From Albula goreensis (Eukaryota > Chordata > Actinopteri > Albuliformes > Albulidae), in assembly GCA_022829145.1 (NCBI GenBank), contig CM040758.1:8788128-8852127 (forward strand): a stretch of DNA of 64,000 nt, in the 5' to 3' direction. Positions 13,490 to 25,999 of the stretch are shown here, piece by piece (the first letter of the stretch is position 1; the number at the start of each line of letters is the position of its first letter). Both the position numbers and the translations under genes were made by a program. Below the pieces are notes generated by a model. That model ran no database searches. It was not told the origin of the DNA and saw only the letters and a program-made list of their open reading frames with translations.

Positions 13490-14050
13490 CTGTTTGACTC
13501 AGGGTCAAACCGGTGACCTTTGACCTGGCTTTGGACCCATTGTGGAGACCCCAGACTTAGCCCCTGTCCCCCATCCCAGGCTTAGCATAGGGGCCTATAC
13601 AGAGAGCCCACTAAGTGCCCGTCAACATGTTAATCAAATTACTAAGCAGCCAAAAATTGACGCTTTTCATTAATTATGCAGGATAATTCTAATTGCAAAT
13701 TCAAATGCATTCGCTCCGAACAGAAGGTGTTCAGTAATATTTCAGGGAATTTGCATATTAAATGGGGGTCGTTGTACATTATGTATGCTAATGTATGCGC
13801 ATTGTCTTTATTTTTAACTCGCGGGCCATATGCGCGCCTGCCGCCTGAGCAGGTGAAAAGAGTCCAGAGTGTTTAATTTCGGTGAACAAACGCGACGAGG
13901 CGGCTTGTCAAACGCGGTACGGTCCCCGTCAATCTTTGTTCTGCGGCCCGCCGTTTGATTACCACCTGCGACGTTGTCGCCCGCGAACAAACCCAGGGGC
14001 GGCTGGCGAGGATGGGAGAAACCTCCACCGCTGCGTGTCTTTTTTCCTCC
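13490..14050. promoter_or_regulatory. candidate enhancer segment with POU/homeodomain/DR1 motifs
   Basis: The segment is non-repetitive and mixes an AT-rich core, with ATTTGCAT at 13749-13756, TTAATTAT and TATGCTAATG motifs, with a flanking CpG-rich part. Such composition is typical of conserved developmental enhancers. Conservation itself is not testable here. Confidence 0.35.
13514..13526 (-). promoter_or_regulatory. perfect DR1 nuclear-receptor element
   Basis: TGACCTTTGACCT on the plus strand reads AGGTCAAAGGTCA on the minus strand, the exact DR1 consensus for RXR heterodimers, HNF4 and COUP-TF. A further half-site GGGTCA lies at 13502-13507 and AGGTCA at about 13434. It borders the candidate enhancer segment that follows. 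Confidence 0.5.
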
Positions 14051-16999
14051 GTCCTCTTCCTGTTGAGCTCACGCTGAGCCGGTGGGGGTTCGTGTTGTTT
14101 ACCACCCATGGAGGAAACCTTAACAAACCCCATAGGGAGCTGCGGCAGAGTCTGAGCCTAACCCACACACTGACACCCAGTTACAGGTATGATTACCTGC
14201 AGGTTGACCCTGAGGAGGCAGCTGTCTGTCAAGGGGCGAAACCACTATGACCCCACCCACCGCCCCGCCCACCCGCTGCTAACCCAGGGCATCACTCAAC
14301 AAGAAGGAGCATAGGAGTCTGGGAAACTCTCGCTTCCTGTTTCTCAAGATTTACCCTGGAAATCTCTCGGATGCTCGATGATTGTGACCCAGAATTCTGA
14401 AAGCCCAGGAGAGCGGCGCCGAGAATAGCCAGGGATAGATCTGCCCAAATTAGCGCCTGTCTCCTGCTTTCTTTCTCACTGAGCCAGCCTCGATCCCTGT
14501 AAGGCCACATTGTGTCTAAGACAGACAGCCGGACTGACCCCAGCAGTCAGTACCCAAACAGGGTCACTCCGCAGACAGACACTGCCCTATCAAACAAAGA
14601 GCCTCACGTCAATCTGGCGCAGATCCTGCCATGGACTGGATGTCGTGTCCTGCTGTCTACAAAGGTAACGACTTCTTATTTCAAATCATGGACATCTCTA
14701 TTGTAGGTACGCTTTGGAGAATAAATGCGGGGGGAGAAGGGGAGGATTCTGGGTGAAGTTCTTCTCAACAGTCATGAGACAGCAGTGACTTTCATTTTAT
14801 CGTACAATAACACGCCGATAACAAGGCCGAAAGCCTGTTGTGTGTGTATGAATGATTGTCACCACCTGTGCCACTTTTTTGATTAAGTTGAGTTTATTTA
14901 TTAATATGACATTGTGCAGTGCAGTGTTGGAATACCTGTTATCGTTATTTAGTCTGTCTTTTTACATATTCCATCAGGGACCACACAAGAAACAGGTGGT
15001 AACACTTTAACATGATATTCCCTGGGCTGTACTGTCTTTCATTTCCCCAATTATTAAGTCAATCAAACAATCGATTGCTTGAAATTTTATGTGGAAATTT
15101 TTATTCCTGCTCTTCACAAAAGAAAATTCAAAAAAACTTGTGCTCAGCTGACACGACTCAATTGACTTTTATGGTGTTTTAGGCTCCACTGATGTTTCCC
15201 AAATTTCATACTAGCTGACTATAATACTGATTCTTGATATTTACCTGTGTTAGTCATTCTCTCACATTAAGTCGCACAACAACCCCAACACTGCCCTGCA
15301 TCTCCTCCCCAAAGTCCATCCCCCGAAATCTCCCATCTGGACTCACCCATGAAGAAGAAAAAATACATCTACACTGATTCTCCATAAATACTTTTGGCAA
15401 CTTACAGTCTCACAGAGGTTGTGTAGGTGGGTCAGTTCAGAGCTGAAAAAGTCCTTTGGTCTCTCATGAGCAATGGATGTACATGTAGCACATCCGGCCA
15501 ACCAAATCCACCATCAGAAATCTGATGGCACCAATTAGTTAAGAAGCACCTGCCAAAAAAAATCAATGCATTTTTTCAAGAAAATCTATCTGCGCATTAA
15601 AAATGCAAACGCAGTTTAACCGAAGAAGACTGCGGTGGTCATTAGACTTGTTAGGGGCTCAGCGGGGCTGTCTCATGGCAGGCAGCTGCGGACAGCCTGC
15701 CGTGTTGCGATGTTTCCAGCCATTTCCTTTGAAATAAAGGAGAAATGAAAGAAGATGAAAGGACAGATTCAGAGGGTAAGAGAGCTGTCTGTGGTGAATA
15801 TCGAGCTCGAGAAGCGTTTCATTTCTGACGCTGCGTTTTATGGTACAATTTTATGCTGTTTGAACTTAGTACTGAATGCCTAAACTCTGCAGGAGTTAAA
15901 AGGTGAGAAGCCCAGTATGGCAATGATTGACTGGGCTAAAATGTTCAAGTTTTCAGACACAAAAGAACTGAAAAGACTAAAACTCAGCTTTATAATTTCA
16001 TTAATTACATTATTGTTTATGTATTGTTTTACATGTTTTGTTTTAAAAGTGTAACGGCTAAAAGTACAATACTTTATGTGTCTATAAAAGAACATGTTCC
16101 TCATTTACTTTTCAAGAAACAATTCAAAAACTTTTTCCCAGTTTTTTTTTGTGTGTGTTTTTATCATTTAAGCACCTGACACCCATTATATTGATTTCAT
16201 ACATAAAAAGACAAATGTGTTATTCAGTATAGACTTCACTATGGTTAAGCCTGTGAACAGAGAACTTTGCATTTTCAGCTTTACACCTTGTCTGTTGCTT
16301 GTCTAACACTTCCAGTGCAATAAATATGACAGAAATATTCACAGTTCTGGATACACAGCATTAAATAGTTAATACTGTAGCAAATAAAATTCAGGATCAT
16401 TCATTTCCTGTTTAGTGATGTCACATGTGTTTCCAGGAGATATTACTGAATTCTAACTTACACCCTGAAGGATGAGATCACAGTCTTGTCTACTTCACAG
16501 TTGCACCTCAGTGGCCAATGCTAACCCTGTCTCAGGTCTATATTTTCTCAAATAAATCTGGTGTTCACTATTGTAAATCTAACACTGCAAATGAAGAGCA
16601 CTAAAGCTGAGACTCAGTAAGTCTAAAACATTATCTACTTTAGTTCAAATGTAAGGAAGCTATACAAACGTTTCTTCTTTGCTTGTTACACAATTTTGTT
16701 AATATCAACCACCTGCCAACTCATAATGATACAAGTGAAAAAAACAGTGTTTAAAAATTGCTTATTATTTTTAATTGCTGATTTGTACATTACTGCTGAA
16801 TATTATAACACTACGCCATTTTTATTATACCTCTAGGAATATTGTTTTGTCATTTCAGTGATATTAATTTTCCTGACTTCAGGAAACACATTCACAAAAC
16901 ATATGGAGCCAAGCTCTGAAAGATGCAGTTATTTCCAGACCTCAGGTTATTGGATGTTATATCCTCCCTAGTAAACAGGAGGATGAAGTAATCGTATTT

Positions 17000-17345
17000 G
17001 CCAGTGCCAGCAGCTCAGTGGGCATCTCTCACGCCCCGGTCCAAGGGTGGCAGAGGAGCTAATTTGGCAGCGGGGGAGAGCAGCGTGCCCCGGCCGCGGC
17101 CCGCTTATGCCCAGCGGCGCACGGGCAATTGTGCCGACCGCCATCATTATGCAGCAGGCCCGGTGCCCAGACAGGCCCGGGACACAGAGCCCCAGAGCAG
17201 GACAACCATCCAGGGACACGCCCCCTCCCGGACGAGCCCCCGGGTCGGCACGATCAAGAAGGCGCGCGTCAACGTCAGCATTAGACTTATCTTAAACAGC
17301 ACCTTGGAAAGCTGTACAGACGATTAAAAACTCGGGGAAAACGGC
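17000..17345. promoter_or_regulatory. CpG-rich candidate conserved segment
   Basis: Abrupt GC/CpG-rich block in AT-rich intron, containing GGAGCTAATTTGG, CATCATTATGCAG and GGGCAATTGTG. It is not repetitive and has no convincing protein. The abrupt edges resemble a constrained regulatory element. Confidence 0.3.
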
Positions 17346-17564
17346 TGGTTGAACCGGCCCTCAAAAGCCATAAATCAGACATGCGAAAGCCACTGAAAGG
17401 GGAGTGTGCGTGACATGGTACGGACAGCTAAAATGCTTCAATGTTTCAAGTGCTTACCATACCTTTCCCTGCCAATACATTTAAAATGAATTATCATTCA
17501 CATGATTCAGAGTAAATGACAGCCCCAATGTAAAGCACTAACAGAGGGTGGGTTTAGGGTCCCT

Positions 17565-17786
17565 TCATATTTAACAGATGGTTTTATCAAAAGGCAACTT
17601 ACACACTATAAATTTGTGCACACAATCAATTTATACAGCTGGATAATTGTTGGCAATTCAGGTGAGGTGCCTAAGCTCAAGAGTATAGCAAGGGTGCTCT
17701 ACCTGGGAAGTGAACTTTGTGAGACTGCACTGAGAAACACAATCCCTGAGTTAGTAGCCTAGCTCCCAAACCATTGTGCTGCCCTG
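17565..17786 (-). mobile_element. tRNA-headed SINE, degraded
   Basis: Minus orientation: the body reads as CACCTGAATTGCC and CCAGCTGTATAAATTG, with TGTAAGTTGCCTTTTGAT at the tail. The head beyond GGTTTGGGAGC is eroded. Confidence 0.6.
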
Positions 17787-17929
17787 GCCCCCCCTTCCAA
17801 ACCCTCTCTCATCTGTTTTTAAGATTCCAGTGCTAAAGGCTGTGGTTCCCCAGCCAGGTTGTTCTACCAGGCCTCTGGCATTAAGCTAGCTGCAAATAAA
17901 AAAGGCACGTACTGCACATAAATGCTTCG

Positions 17930-18310
17930 ATCCATTAACTCTCTGCTATTTACACAATAGCAATTTCCTCCCAGGCAAAGTGTTCTGTTCTCAACGTGAC
18001 CCCGTGATTTAAACGGCTGTTTCAATCGGGCGTACGGCACTTAATGAGCGCCATTTTCCCACGTAAGATAAGCGCTGAATTAGCTTTGCGATATAACTCA
18101 TTACGGCTGTCAATAAAAATGCGTCAGTCTAAACCAGTTGCGCGCTTGTGACAACTGGGTCTGCAGTTTTTGCACTCGCTGCGTGCCATTTCTGAAATCC
18201 ATATTCGGAGATAGGGATTCCAAAGCAGTGAAATAACGGCAGAGCGGAAGGGTGTATGCCAGACATCGCTCTGAATCACAGAAAAACTGGACGTGATCTC
18301 CAACAAAAAG
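17930..18310. promoter_or_regulatory. candidate conserved noncoding segment
   Basis: A CpG-retaining, non-repetitive segment with many short developmental-type motifs (GTGATTTAAACGG, CACTTAATGAGCG, GTCAATAAAAATGCG). It follows directly on a SINE and differs sharply from it in composition. A regulatory role is inferred. Confidence 0.3.
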
Positions 18311-19224
18311 GCAAAAGGGTCAAGAATGTTTCAATATATTAACACTGTTGCACAACCCATTTTTGACAAGGAATAACATGTTGCCAGAATGAAAGGTACA
18401 TCCTATTGACCTACGGCCCAATTCCATTCCAAGATACTGAACTTTAAGACCACATTAAACTTAGTAACTGCCAGATATGAGTCAGGAGAAGAAAGATTGC
18501 TTAACTCTGTCGTTTGGAGTGTACTTAATGTCCATTCACAGCCATTTTGCGATGCATGTTTTACATTAGTTACATATGTATATCTATTATTCTGCTGCTG
18601 TTTTGGAGAAGGTCTATCATCTGATTAATTCTTTCCAGTAAGTAAAGGATTACTGGATACCCAGCATGGACATAGTATAATTATTACTCATAAGGACAGT
18701 AAATATAACCTACAGAACAGTACTGTGATGGGTTCATGACATACAGAATAATGATAAAAGTGTCATCGTGTTTAAAAATAAGTACGGCCAACAACGGAGA
18801 CTATCACAAGACAATGGATTGGGATTACGTTAGGCATCCCGGCAACGTGAACTCTGTTGACAAATCGGGTCTCAGTGTCATCGAGGGTGTAACTCACTAC
18901 CATAGCCAATGATAGCAACCACACAAACTGCCGCACCAATCCAGTATGTTCTCAGCGGAGGCTATTTATGAGTGTTGATGGTAAAATATGATGGGGGGGG
19001 GGGTGATAGAAGGCAATAGCAGGCTGCGGGGGGCATGGCAACAGCTGGCAGAGTGAGCGGGAGGGTGCCAGGGCAGGAGTCCCAGATGGAAAGGGAATTA
19101 TTCACCCATGCCGTTTCTCCAACCCCCCATGCTCCACCCACAGTGCACCAACCACCCCACCCCCACACAAACCCTCCACCCAGCACCTCATTATTCCCCC
19201 TCCCTTATACCACACAACTGCAGA

Positions 19225-19410
19225 GCTGTGAGTGGTGGATCTCACCGCCAGCCACCCCCTTTAGGCTAACTAATTAACCAGCCCAATCAGAGGCGGAGTC
19301 TGCAGCTACCTAATGGCCTGCTTAGCTACATCAAACAAATAAATTATTGCACAAATTAAGGCCGCAATTCAATTTAACCCCAGTTCGCTTGTTACTTGCC
19401 TAACAAGTTT
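19225..19410. promoter_or_regulatory. homeodomain-motif-rich candidate element
   Basis: Contains AACTAATTAACC, an inverted CCAAT box (CCCAATCAGAG), CAAATAAATTATTGC and ACAAATTAAGG within about 150 bp, with no repeat sequence. Such motif density suggests a homeodomain-responsive element. Confidence 0.3.
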
Positions 19411-20339
19411 GAACTAGTAAGGTATTACATTTTTCATTTCCCTCACAGTATTTTTCATTAATTTCAGTGGAGCGTAAATGAAGTTGTAATGAGATTATAA
19501 TGGTGTGCTATGAAAGAATGGGATAACACTCACTACGGTTACACTGAACAACTTTTTATAGTTGCAGGACAGCTGAGTAAGGAGATGGTCCATCACAAAG
19601 TTAAACACTGGAGCCAGAAAAGTCATATAATTTGTTTAAAGTTGTACAAGGATGTTTTTCTTTGTCATGTATATAAGGAAAACTTTTTTTGTTTTTATGA
19701 AAAAAACTGTGAGAATAAAGAATATTTACTATCTATCCATCTATAAATAAGATTGGTGTGTTGACTAAAAGCTTTGAGAGAACTCTGTTTCATGCCCTTG
19801 TATATGCTTACTGTTTAGAAAAAGCCTAAACAAAGCTAAGAGAAAGACAGAGAGAGAGACATTTAGAAAAAGACAGTGAAATAGTGTGGTCTGGCTGTGT
19901 GTGTCATTGAGATAACCAAATCTCTTTTGAGTGGCATATGACTGTTACAGTAAAGCACAGAGCATTTTGCTTCTTGCTTCCTTATAGAGATCTTGTAAAA
20001 CTTTGATGAACAGCCCTTTATTTATATAGATGAAAGGAATTTCTCATCAGGGTAAGTCATGAGTATATGTTGTGATTTACTGAGAGCCCCACAGTCTTAT
20101 CTGTGTTAGTATACATGATATATTGTGCATGTGTGTGTGTATGCGCATGCACACACCAAGCTAAAGATTTTCCCCAAAAGAGACCCTGCTGTTAAGGAGA
20201 GGAGACCCCTGGTGACAGAATCCCAAACATTCTCATCCCCTCTCCGCAGCGCTTCAGCGTCATAGATCGGGAACAGGAACCCGTAAATCACGCCAACCAC
20301 TTCAACCATCGCTGCTGGGCAAAAGGGTTAAAAGTGCAG

Positions 20340-20530
20340 TGTCTCACAGTCTGGGCAGAAAATATGTTTCCGTTTATGTTTTGTGGCGCGCCGCGGTCCC
20401 TCGCACAGAGGCCGTGGAAGTGTCAGTGGGGAGCAGGATGCTTGTCTGTAGTCAGCCAGGGGGATTCTGGGAGCTTTCCCCAGGGAAAGTTTAGCCACTT
20501 CCTCTCGCTTGAACTTTGCAGAGAAGAGAG
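20340..20530. promoter_or_regulatory. candidate element carrying the EBF palindrome
   Basis: GC-shifted unique sequence with GGCGCGCCGCGG and the perfect EBF palindrome near its centre. It is bounded on the high-coordinate side by AT-rich degenerate tandem repeats. Confidence 0.3.
20474..20489. promoter_or_regulatory. extended EBF palindrome CTTTCCCCAGGGAAAG
   Basis: Two perfect 7-base inverted arms, CTTTCCC and GGGAAAG, flank a 2-bp spacer, which is the arrangement bound by EBF homodimers (TTCCCNNGGGAA). It sits in a GC-shifted, non-repetitive part of intron 6 of an EBF gene. Autoregulation is an inference. Confidence 0.45.
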
Positions 20531-20597
20531 CACTTCTATGCCATTTTTTCCCAAAATGTGAGTCAACATGTGTCATTTTTTTATGTGTTGCGTCAAA

Positions 20598-20958
20598 GGT
20601 CGGATTCATATCTCAACATGGTCTCTACGGCATCCTCAAAATCATCTATATAGTCATGTCTTAGACTTTTTTAACAACTTTTTGATCCCATTTTTATTTA
20701 TCTTTTATTGCATATTTTTTCATAGTTTTTCAAACATCTGAATAAAATCAAAACAAAGTCCCAAGGGCTTCTTCAAAATAATCCATATTATTATGGCTCT
20801 TGGTTTTTTTTAAACAACTTTTGATCTAGGGTTTTATTTTTAGTGTTTCAAAAATTGGAGTCAAGTCTCAATATGGTCTTCAGGGCATCTTCAAAACAAC
20901 CCACATGATTAAAGTTATAGATATTTATAACAACTTTTTGATTCCAATTTATTTATTG
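20598..20958. repeat. degenerate tandem repeat of about 110-140 bp, three copies
   Basis: Three blocks each run from a TCTCAA.ATGGTCT- or GGGCTTCTTCAAAA-like start, through CA(T/A)CTTCAAAA and TAACAACTTTTTGAT, to an AT/T-rich end. Copies begin near 20598, 20740 and 20857. Confidence 0.7.
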
Positions 20959-23098
20959 TCCGCATTGGAATGTCCCATCCCAATTGTACAGATGAGCCAT
21001 CACTACAGTCTCCAAATTTTAGGAAGATTCAACTAGCACAGGAAAGAATGCAGTGAAATATCTGTACAGACGGCCTGCAGTCCTCTTCAGGATTGCAGAC
21101 AGTGAAGAGAGTATGTACTTTCATGAACACCATAATGGGTGGAGTCTTGGATTGTGCTGCTCATGGTAAAACACAATGATTTGTTCAAATCGCTGACTGA
21201 CCGGTACTATAATATTGATTCACCCATCGTTTGGTTTCATGGCACCTCATTATTCCATCACAAGATCACTAGACAAGAGCCTCTGTCATGCAGAAAGCAC
21301 AACCAGCTGCTCCTTCCGGTTTATCTGCAGACTAGCTATGCGAGCTGCTCATCCAGACTGTCTGTCTTGCACAGCTGTATGCGGGCGCACCACCTGCTCC
21401 CATCTTAAAAGAGGAGCTTCAATTGTGCAATAAGGCAGAGCACAAACATACCGACCACCCTGGGTGGTGCTAAATTGCCCCATTGGTGCCAAAGTCTCGA
21501 CAAAAGACACGTAATCTCTGATGGAGCATCCGGAAAACTTGAATTGACGTTCTTCACACAGGATGCCTGTAAACTTATTGGTACCCTCAAATTTTTCAGG
21601 ATGGATTGGGTAAGCCTTTAGACTCCATCAATGAATGGTGACATTTATTGATGAAGAGTCACCAGAGAATTTTTCATGTCTAAAGAACCCATTCAAGTGG
21701 GAGTCCCGCCTACATAAGAATGTGATTCGCCAGAAGGAGTGAAGTAAATTGATAATTGACTTATCAGGGAAGGATATCCCAAAAGCTTGGTGAGACAGTA
21801 TTTTCTCAGGCTCATAGCCATGAGATTTACAAGCAACGTCAGCACGACCACAATTATCTATGAGTCGTACCACTCTCTAAGGACCTCTGGCCATTCCATT
21901 CAGATTTCTTCAATTTAGATGTGTCCTTTTATGTCCAAATGTGCAACCACATTGCACAAAATTGACCTCCTTTATTGAATCTCATTGCTCCCTTACTTCT
22001 TCATGGACCTGAATCTGAACTGAAACATCTAGCTACCACCACTACCACTGCAACAGCATCTGCTTGACAAGGCCCAAAATCACAGCCCAAAAAAATCTGT
22101 GTTCTGATCCAGAGAATAGAGGGCAGAGGCTGTCTGTCTATACCAACGGAACCGGGCCAAGAAGTATGACTACAGTACAGACCTTTGACTTACAGGCCCT
22201 GCCATGCCATCTCATGTAGCAAAGTCTGAGTAAACAGAGTCCAGAAATTCCTACAAAAAGTTAAACAAAATAAATGAATTAATTAATAATTTGGTATTTG
22301 TGCCAGGATTTCAATTTGTGACAAACAGCTGGGTCCAGGTTTGGATGGAATCCCAGTTCCCATCGCCATTCCGGTATCCACCCCTCCTGGAGGAGCTCGG
22401 GGTCTCTCCCGCACCCCGCTCTCACAAGGGACGGGGTACGTTCGGGAGGCCTTCCCACAAGCATGTCAACCCCCTTCTGCTCCAGCTCAGAGCCACCTCC
22501 TTTTAAGGGGACGTGGTGGAGGTATTTTCCACTGCAGTTGACATGTCTGAACAAGACTGAGAATAAGCAAAAGGGCTGGCCTGGAGAGCAAAAGTCATGG
22601 CTCACAATGCTGTTCAGTGACTTTATTCCAAGGGGCTGGGGAACTATCGAATGACAATCATAAGAATAGTCACTGGTAGAGACGTACCACCATCAGATCC
22701 GCTAGTGGCCAAAGCACAGTGCATGCACGTTGTACTTGTACTGTATTATCTCCATCTCATCTGGATGGACTGGGTATCAAGGGATCAAGAGTGACTTATT
22801 TCATCCACAAACAGAAGATCCTCAAAACGAAGACATTTTAAAGCTGGTGTATGTTTGCAACACATCAGACTTTGTCTTTTGTACAAAGAGAAAGTGTTGT
22901 TGGAGTTTAGATTTTGACTCAAAATCCAGGCAAGCAGATAGCTTGCAGACTGCTTTCTTAAAGCAAATTTAGAATGCTCCACAACTCAAACCTCAAATAA
23001 AAGTGCCTTATCTGGCTGACAGTTACAAACAGTTTTCCATAAACAATTCTTAATAGTGCAAGTTGGCAAAAGTGAAAGCTTTTGTACTCACATTGGCT

Positions 23099-23290
23099 TT
23101 TGCAAAACACACATAACACACATTCACACATGTGTGCACACACACGCACACGCAAGCATGTACACACACACATGCATAGGCATACACACATTCATTTGTA
23201 CACACACACATACATTTACATACACACATATACACATGCACAAATGAGCACACATACATATATACACACACACACACACGCACACACAAA
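23099..23290. repeat. long imperfect (CA)n/(CACATA)n tract
   Basis: About 190 bp of CACACA, CATACA and CACATG units; it creates overlapping artefactual open frames on both strands. Confidence 0.95.
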
Positions 23291-23429
23291 ATTAATGACT
23301 CACTGACACATCACCTATAATCCGTCTGACCCACACACTCAGATGAATCAATGCACACATAGATCCCCAGCTCCTCTGGGCTCCACAGCAGGTGACCACC
23401 GGACAGGCTAAGCCACTTGATATTCCAAT

Positions 23430-23720
23430 GCCCGTATCAGAAGCGGCGAACACGGGCCTTTTATTTTTGGCGTGTTTTCCCAACACGGATCTGGGGCAGA
23501 TTCGCTAATTAAAGCGGATCTTTGATTTGTGCGGTGGGATGTTTTGACAGGTGAGATTAGCGCCGCACTATTAGGAGAGAGACTGTGTCGACGCGGCTAA
23601 GCCCCTGTAAGCCGAGGCCAGAGCATGGAGAGTGCCGCCTCGCATGCAACGGAATCAAATCCGCTATCACGTCCGCCAAGCCCCCCTCTGATTGGCTGCT
23701 GAGTAAGCGTTAGCTCTGGG
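23430..23720. promoter_or_regulatory. CpG-rich candidate conserved segment
   Basis: After the long CA-rich tract the sequence switches to unique CpG-retaining DNA with TTCGCTAATTAAAGCGG, TGACAGGTGAGATTAG and CTGATTGGCTGC (inverted CCAAT). A regulatory role is inferred from composition and motifs. Confidence 0.3.
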
Positions 23721-24788
23721 AGTAACAAAGCAGATTGACAGCTGGGAAGAGGAGGTATACGTCCATACACAATCCATTCTGCAGCACAGGGACCTCCAGT
23801 AATGATGTTATTGCAAACTTCCAATAAAGAAATGTTTTCAGAGAGGTAAGGGTTTTGCAGAACAACCTTTAGGGAGCCTTGATTAAAAAATCTAACTCAA
23901 AATTGCTCTTGTGCAAATTATGTGGATAGTGAAACTTATCATTGACATAATGATGACAAATAAATGGTAAACAGAAAATAAGGTATTGCTTTCTATAAAG
24001 CAGGCAGTTTGCTTTTAATAATTAGAGCTAAGAGTACAATGAGAGCAAAAACTGTATTATGATTAATTGCGCAACAAGAAATTTGCAATTTTAATCACAC
24101 GCTACAACTGTAATAGAACAGAACTGATAATTTTACTTTCAAAGTAAACAGCAAGTTTCATAAAGGTTTATATAAATGATTTACTTCAGATCTTACACAG
24201 ACTAGATAAAAAGTGACCATATACTTTTTGGCACTTGCTTTGACCCATATTTCAGAATGCATCAACTGTTCTGTCAAAGATCCAAACTATTCAGTACTAT
24301 ATGCACAGGCAGGGTGAGGTTGAGTTGCTGGTGAAGGTTGAATGTTACACACCTTCTACCTGTAATCCATTTATCACTGCTTCACTGGGTTCATTAATGT
24401 GGGGTATGGCAGTAGGAACATTCTGGAACCTGGATGTGATGGGAACTGCTCCAGTGGACGGTGGAAATAATGTTCACTGTCAGAAACAGCAACAAATGTA
24501 ATTCCGTCATTTGCCCGTGTAAGCTGACACATTAGATGTTACATATTATTACTATATAATTACTGGGTAACCTCATGCCTTGTAAGTACTCTGTGTGTTT
24601 TCATTGTGTGAGGCAGTAGTGGGGGATATAAACGTGTGGTTCAATGTTAACGTGTATTCTAGTTCGGTCTTGATCACAAATTAACTCTAAACGTACCAAG
24701 TTAGCTAAACAATGCTTAACCTGTACTCATTTTCAACAAATGCGTTTCCTTCATAGATTTTTTTCAGGTTTTTGAACATTTGTCTGTG

Positions 24789-24816
24789 TGTGTGTGTTTC
24801 TCTCAGAATGTGTTTG

Positions 24817-24869
<53 letters not shown>
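24789..24869. repeat. (GT)n microsatellite
   Basis: A perfect GT run at about 24819-24868, preceded by a shorter run. Confidence 0.95.
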
Positions 24870-24871
<2 letters not shown>

Positions 24872-24924
24872 GGGAGGATTAGTATTATCTACAACTCTTT
24901 GCCATCCCAAGCATCATCCACCAT

Positions 24925-25135
24925 GCTTACGTTAAGGTGCGGGACGGGGTGATTTGCATAAGTAATTAGCTAATGTGCTGTTCAATTTCTCTCCCATCTG
25001 GCTCGAGGAGCCAGACCTCATTTCTCAAATTGACAGGCTGGTCCCTATCGCTACCCACACTGCAACAAGGCGCCCACCAAATTAATTTGTCAACCTTCCT
25101 CTGTAATGGGATGTTCACCTTGAAAAGTCAATTTA
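24925..25135. promoter_or_regulatory. POU/homeodomain candidate element
   Basis: Contains ATTTGCATAAGTAATTAGC (octamer plus homeodomain site, octamer at 24952-24959), CAAATTGACAGGC and CAAATTAATTTGTC. It is unique sequence immediately after a long (GT)n tract. Confidence 0.35.
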
Positions 25136-25506
25136 CCTGAGCCCCCCACATCCCCCCCACATCAGAAGAAAAAACAAGACTTTTTCCAAAAAGATGAAGT
25201 TAAAAAAACAAGCATGAAGAAAAAACAATATTTCTTCTGTATTAACCAGGGAACCGAGTGCAAGTAGCTGAACATAAAAAGATCTAATTGGAAGTTCGCT
25301 GAAAAGACATATTCAATTGAAAAATGTGGTCATTTAAATAAAGCTATGATTCATATCAAGAGAGCCAGCAATGTTTTCAATGGGTCCCAGTGTAGCCATA
25401 GTCAGATGTGGTGTGAATCTGCTGGAGGTTCAGCAGGTGCCGTCACAGGAAAAAAGTTTGTGAATGTGAGTTAGCTCGAGCACGCATAGAGAGAGTCAGC
25501 TCAATG

Positions 25507-25555
25507 AGATGGACAGAAGAAGAGAGAGATGGAGAGAGAGAGAAAGAGAAGGAGG
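25507..25555. repeat. GA-rich tract
   Basis: GAGAGA/GAAGGAG purine stretch on the plus strand. Confidence 0.85.
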
Positions 25556-25999
25556 AGCTCTTTGAACAAACAGGAGTCACAGTGGTCTGTAATGCAAAAA
25601 CATTTAAATGTATGGATTGTAATGTTATGTTTATATATACTTAAGCCTCCTCTTCCAATTTATGATTTCATTTTTCCACAATATATTGTTTTGTCTTTGC
25701 AATCTACCCAAACATGAGTTACCAACAAAACCCTTATTGTACCTCTTCGATGATCTATAACCACATTACTTAGATGGGCATAACTACACCTTGTTGAACT
25801 GAGGCATAACAAAAACATATCTATATGCTACACATGGTACTACAGAGTATCCAGCAGTGAGTGAAGTCTGGACTTGAACACCCAGGAGTCTCTACCTCTA
25901 TAACATGACCTGGCAATCAGTTCTACTCTTCGACAGCTCTCTGTGTAAATACATATGGTACACGGTAATACGTGCGGTTTAAACTTTTCACCGGAGCTA

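Noticed and set aside
13882..14250. 122-residue plus-strand open frame
   Set aside because: Open on both strands owing to CpG-rich composition, and overlaps the candidate enhancer; no domain.
16968..17327. Overlapping open frames of 82-109 residues on both strands
   Set aside because: All cross the same CpG-rich noncoding island; none shows a motif.
21139..21873. Possible decayed retroelement coding sequence
   Set aside because: The sequence has a coding-like texture, including an 81-codon minus-strand frame, but I could not find reverse transcriptase, integrase or gag motifs.
23050..23306. Cys/Val- and His/Thr-rich open frames
   Set aside because: Translation of a CA-type microsatellite tract.
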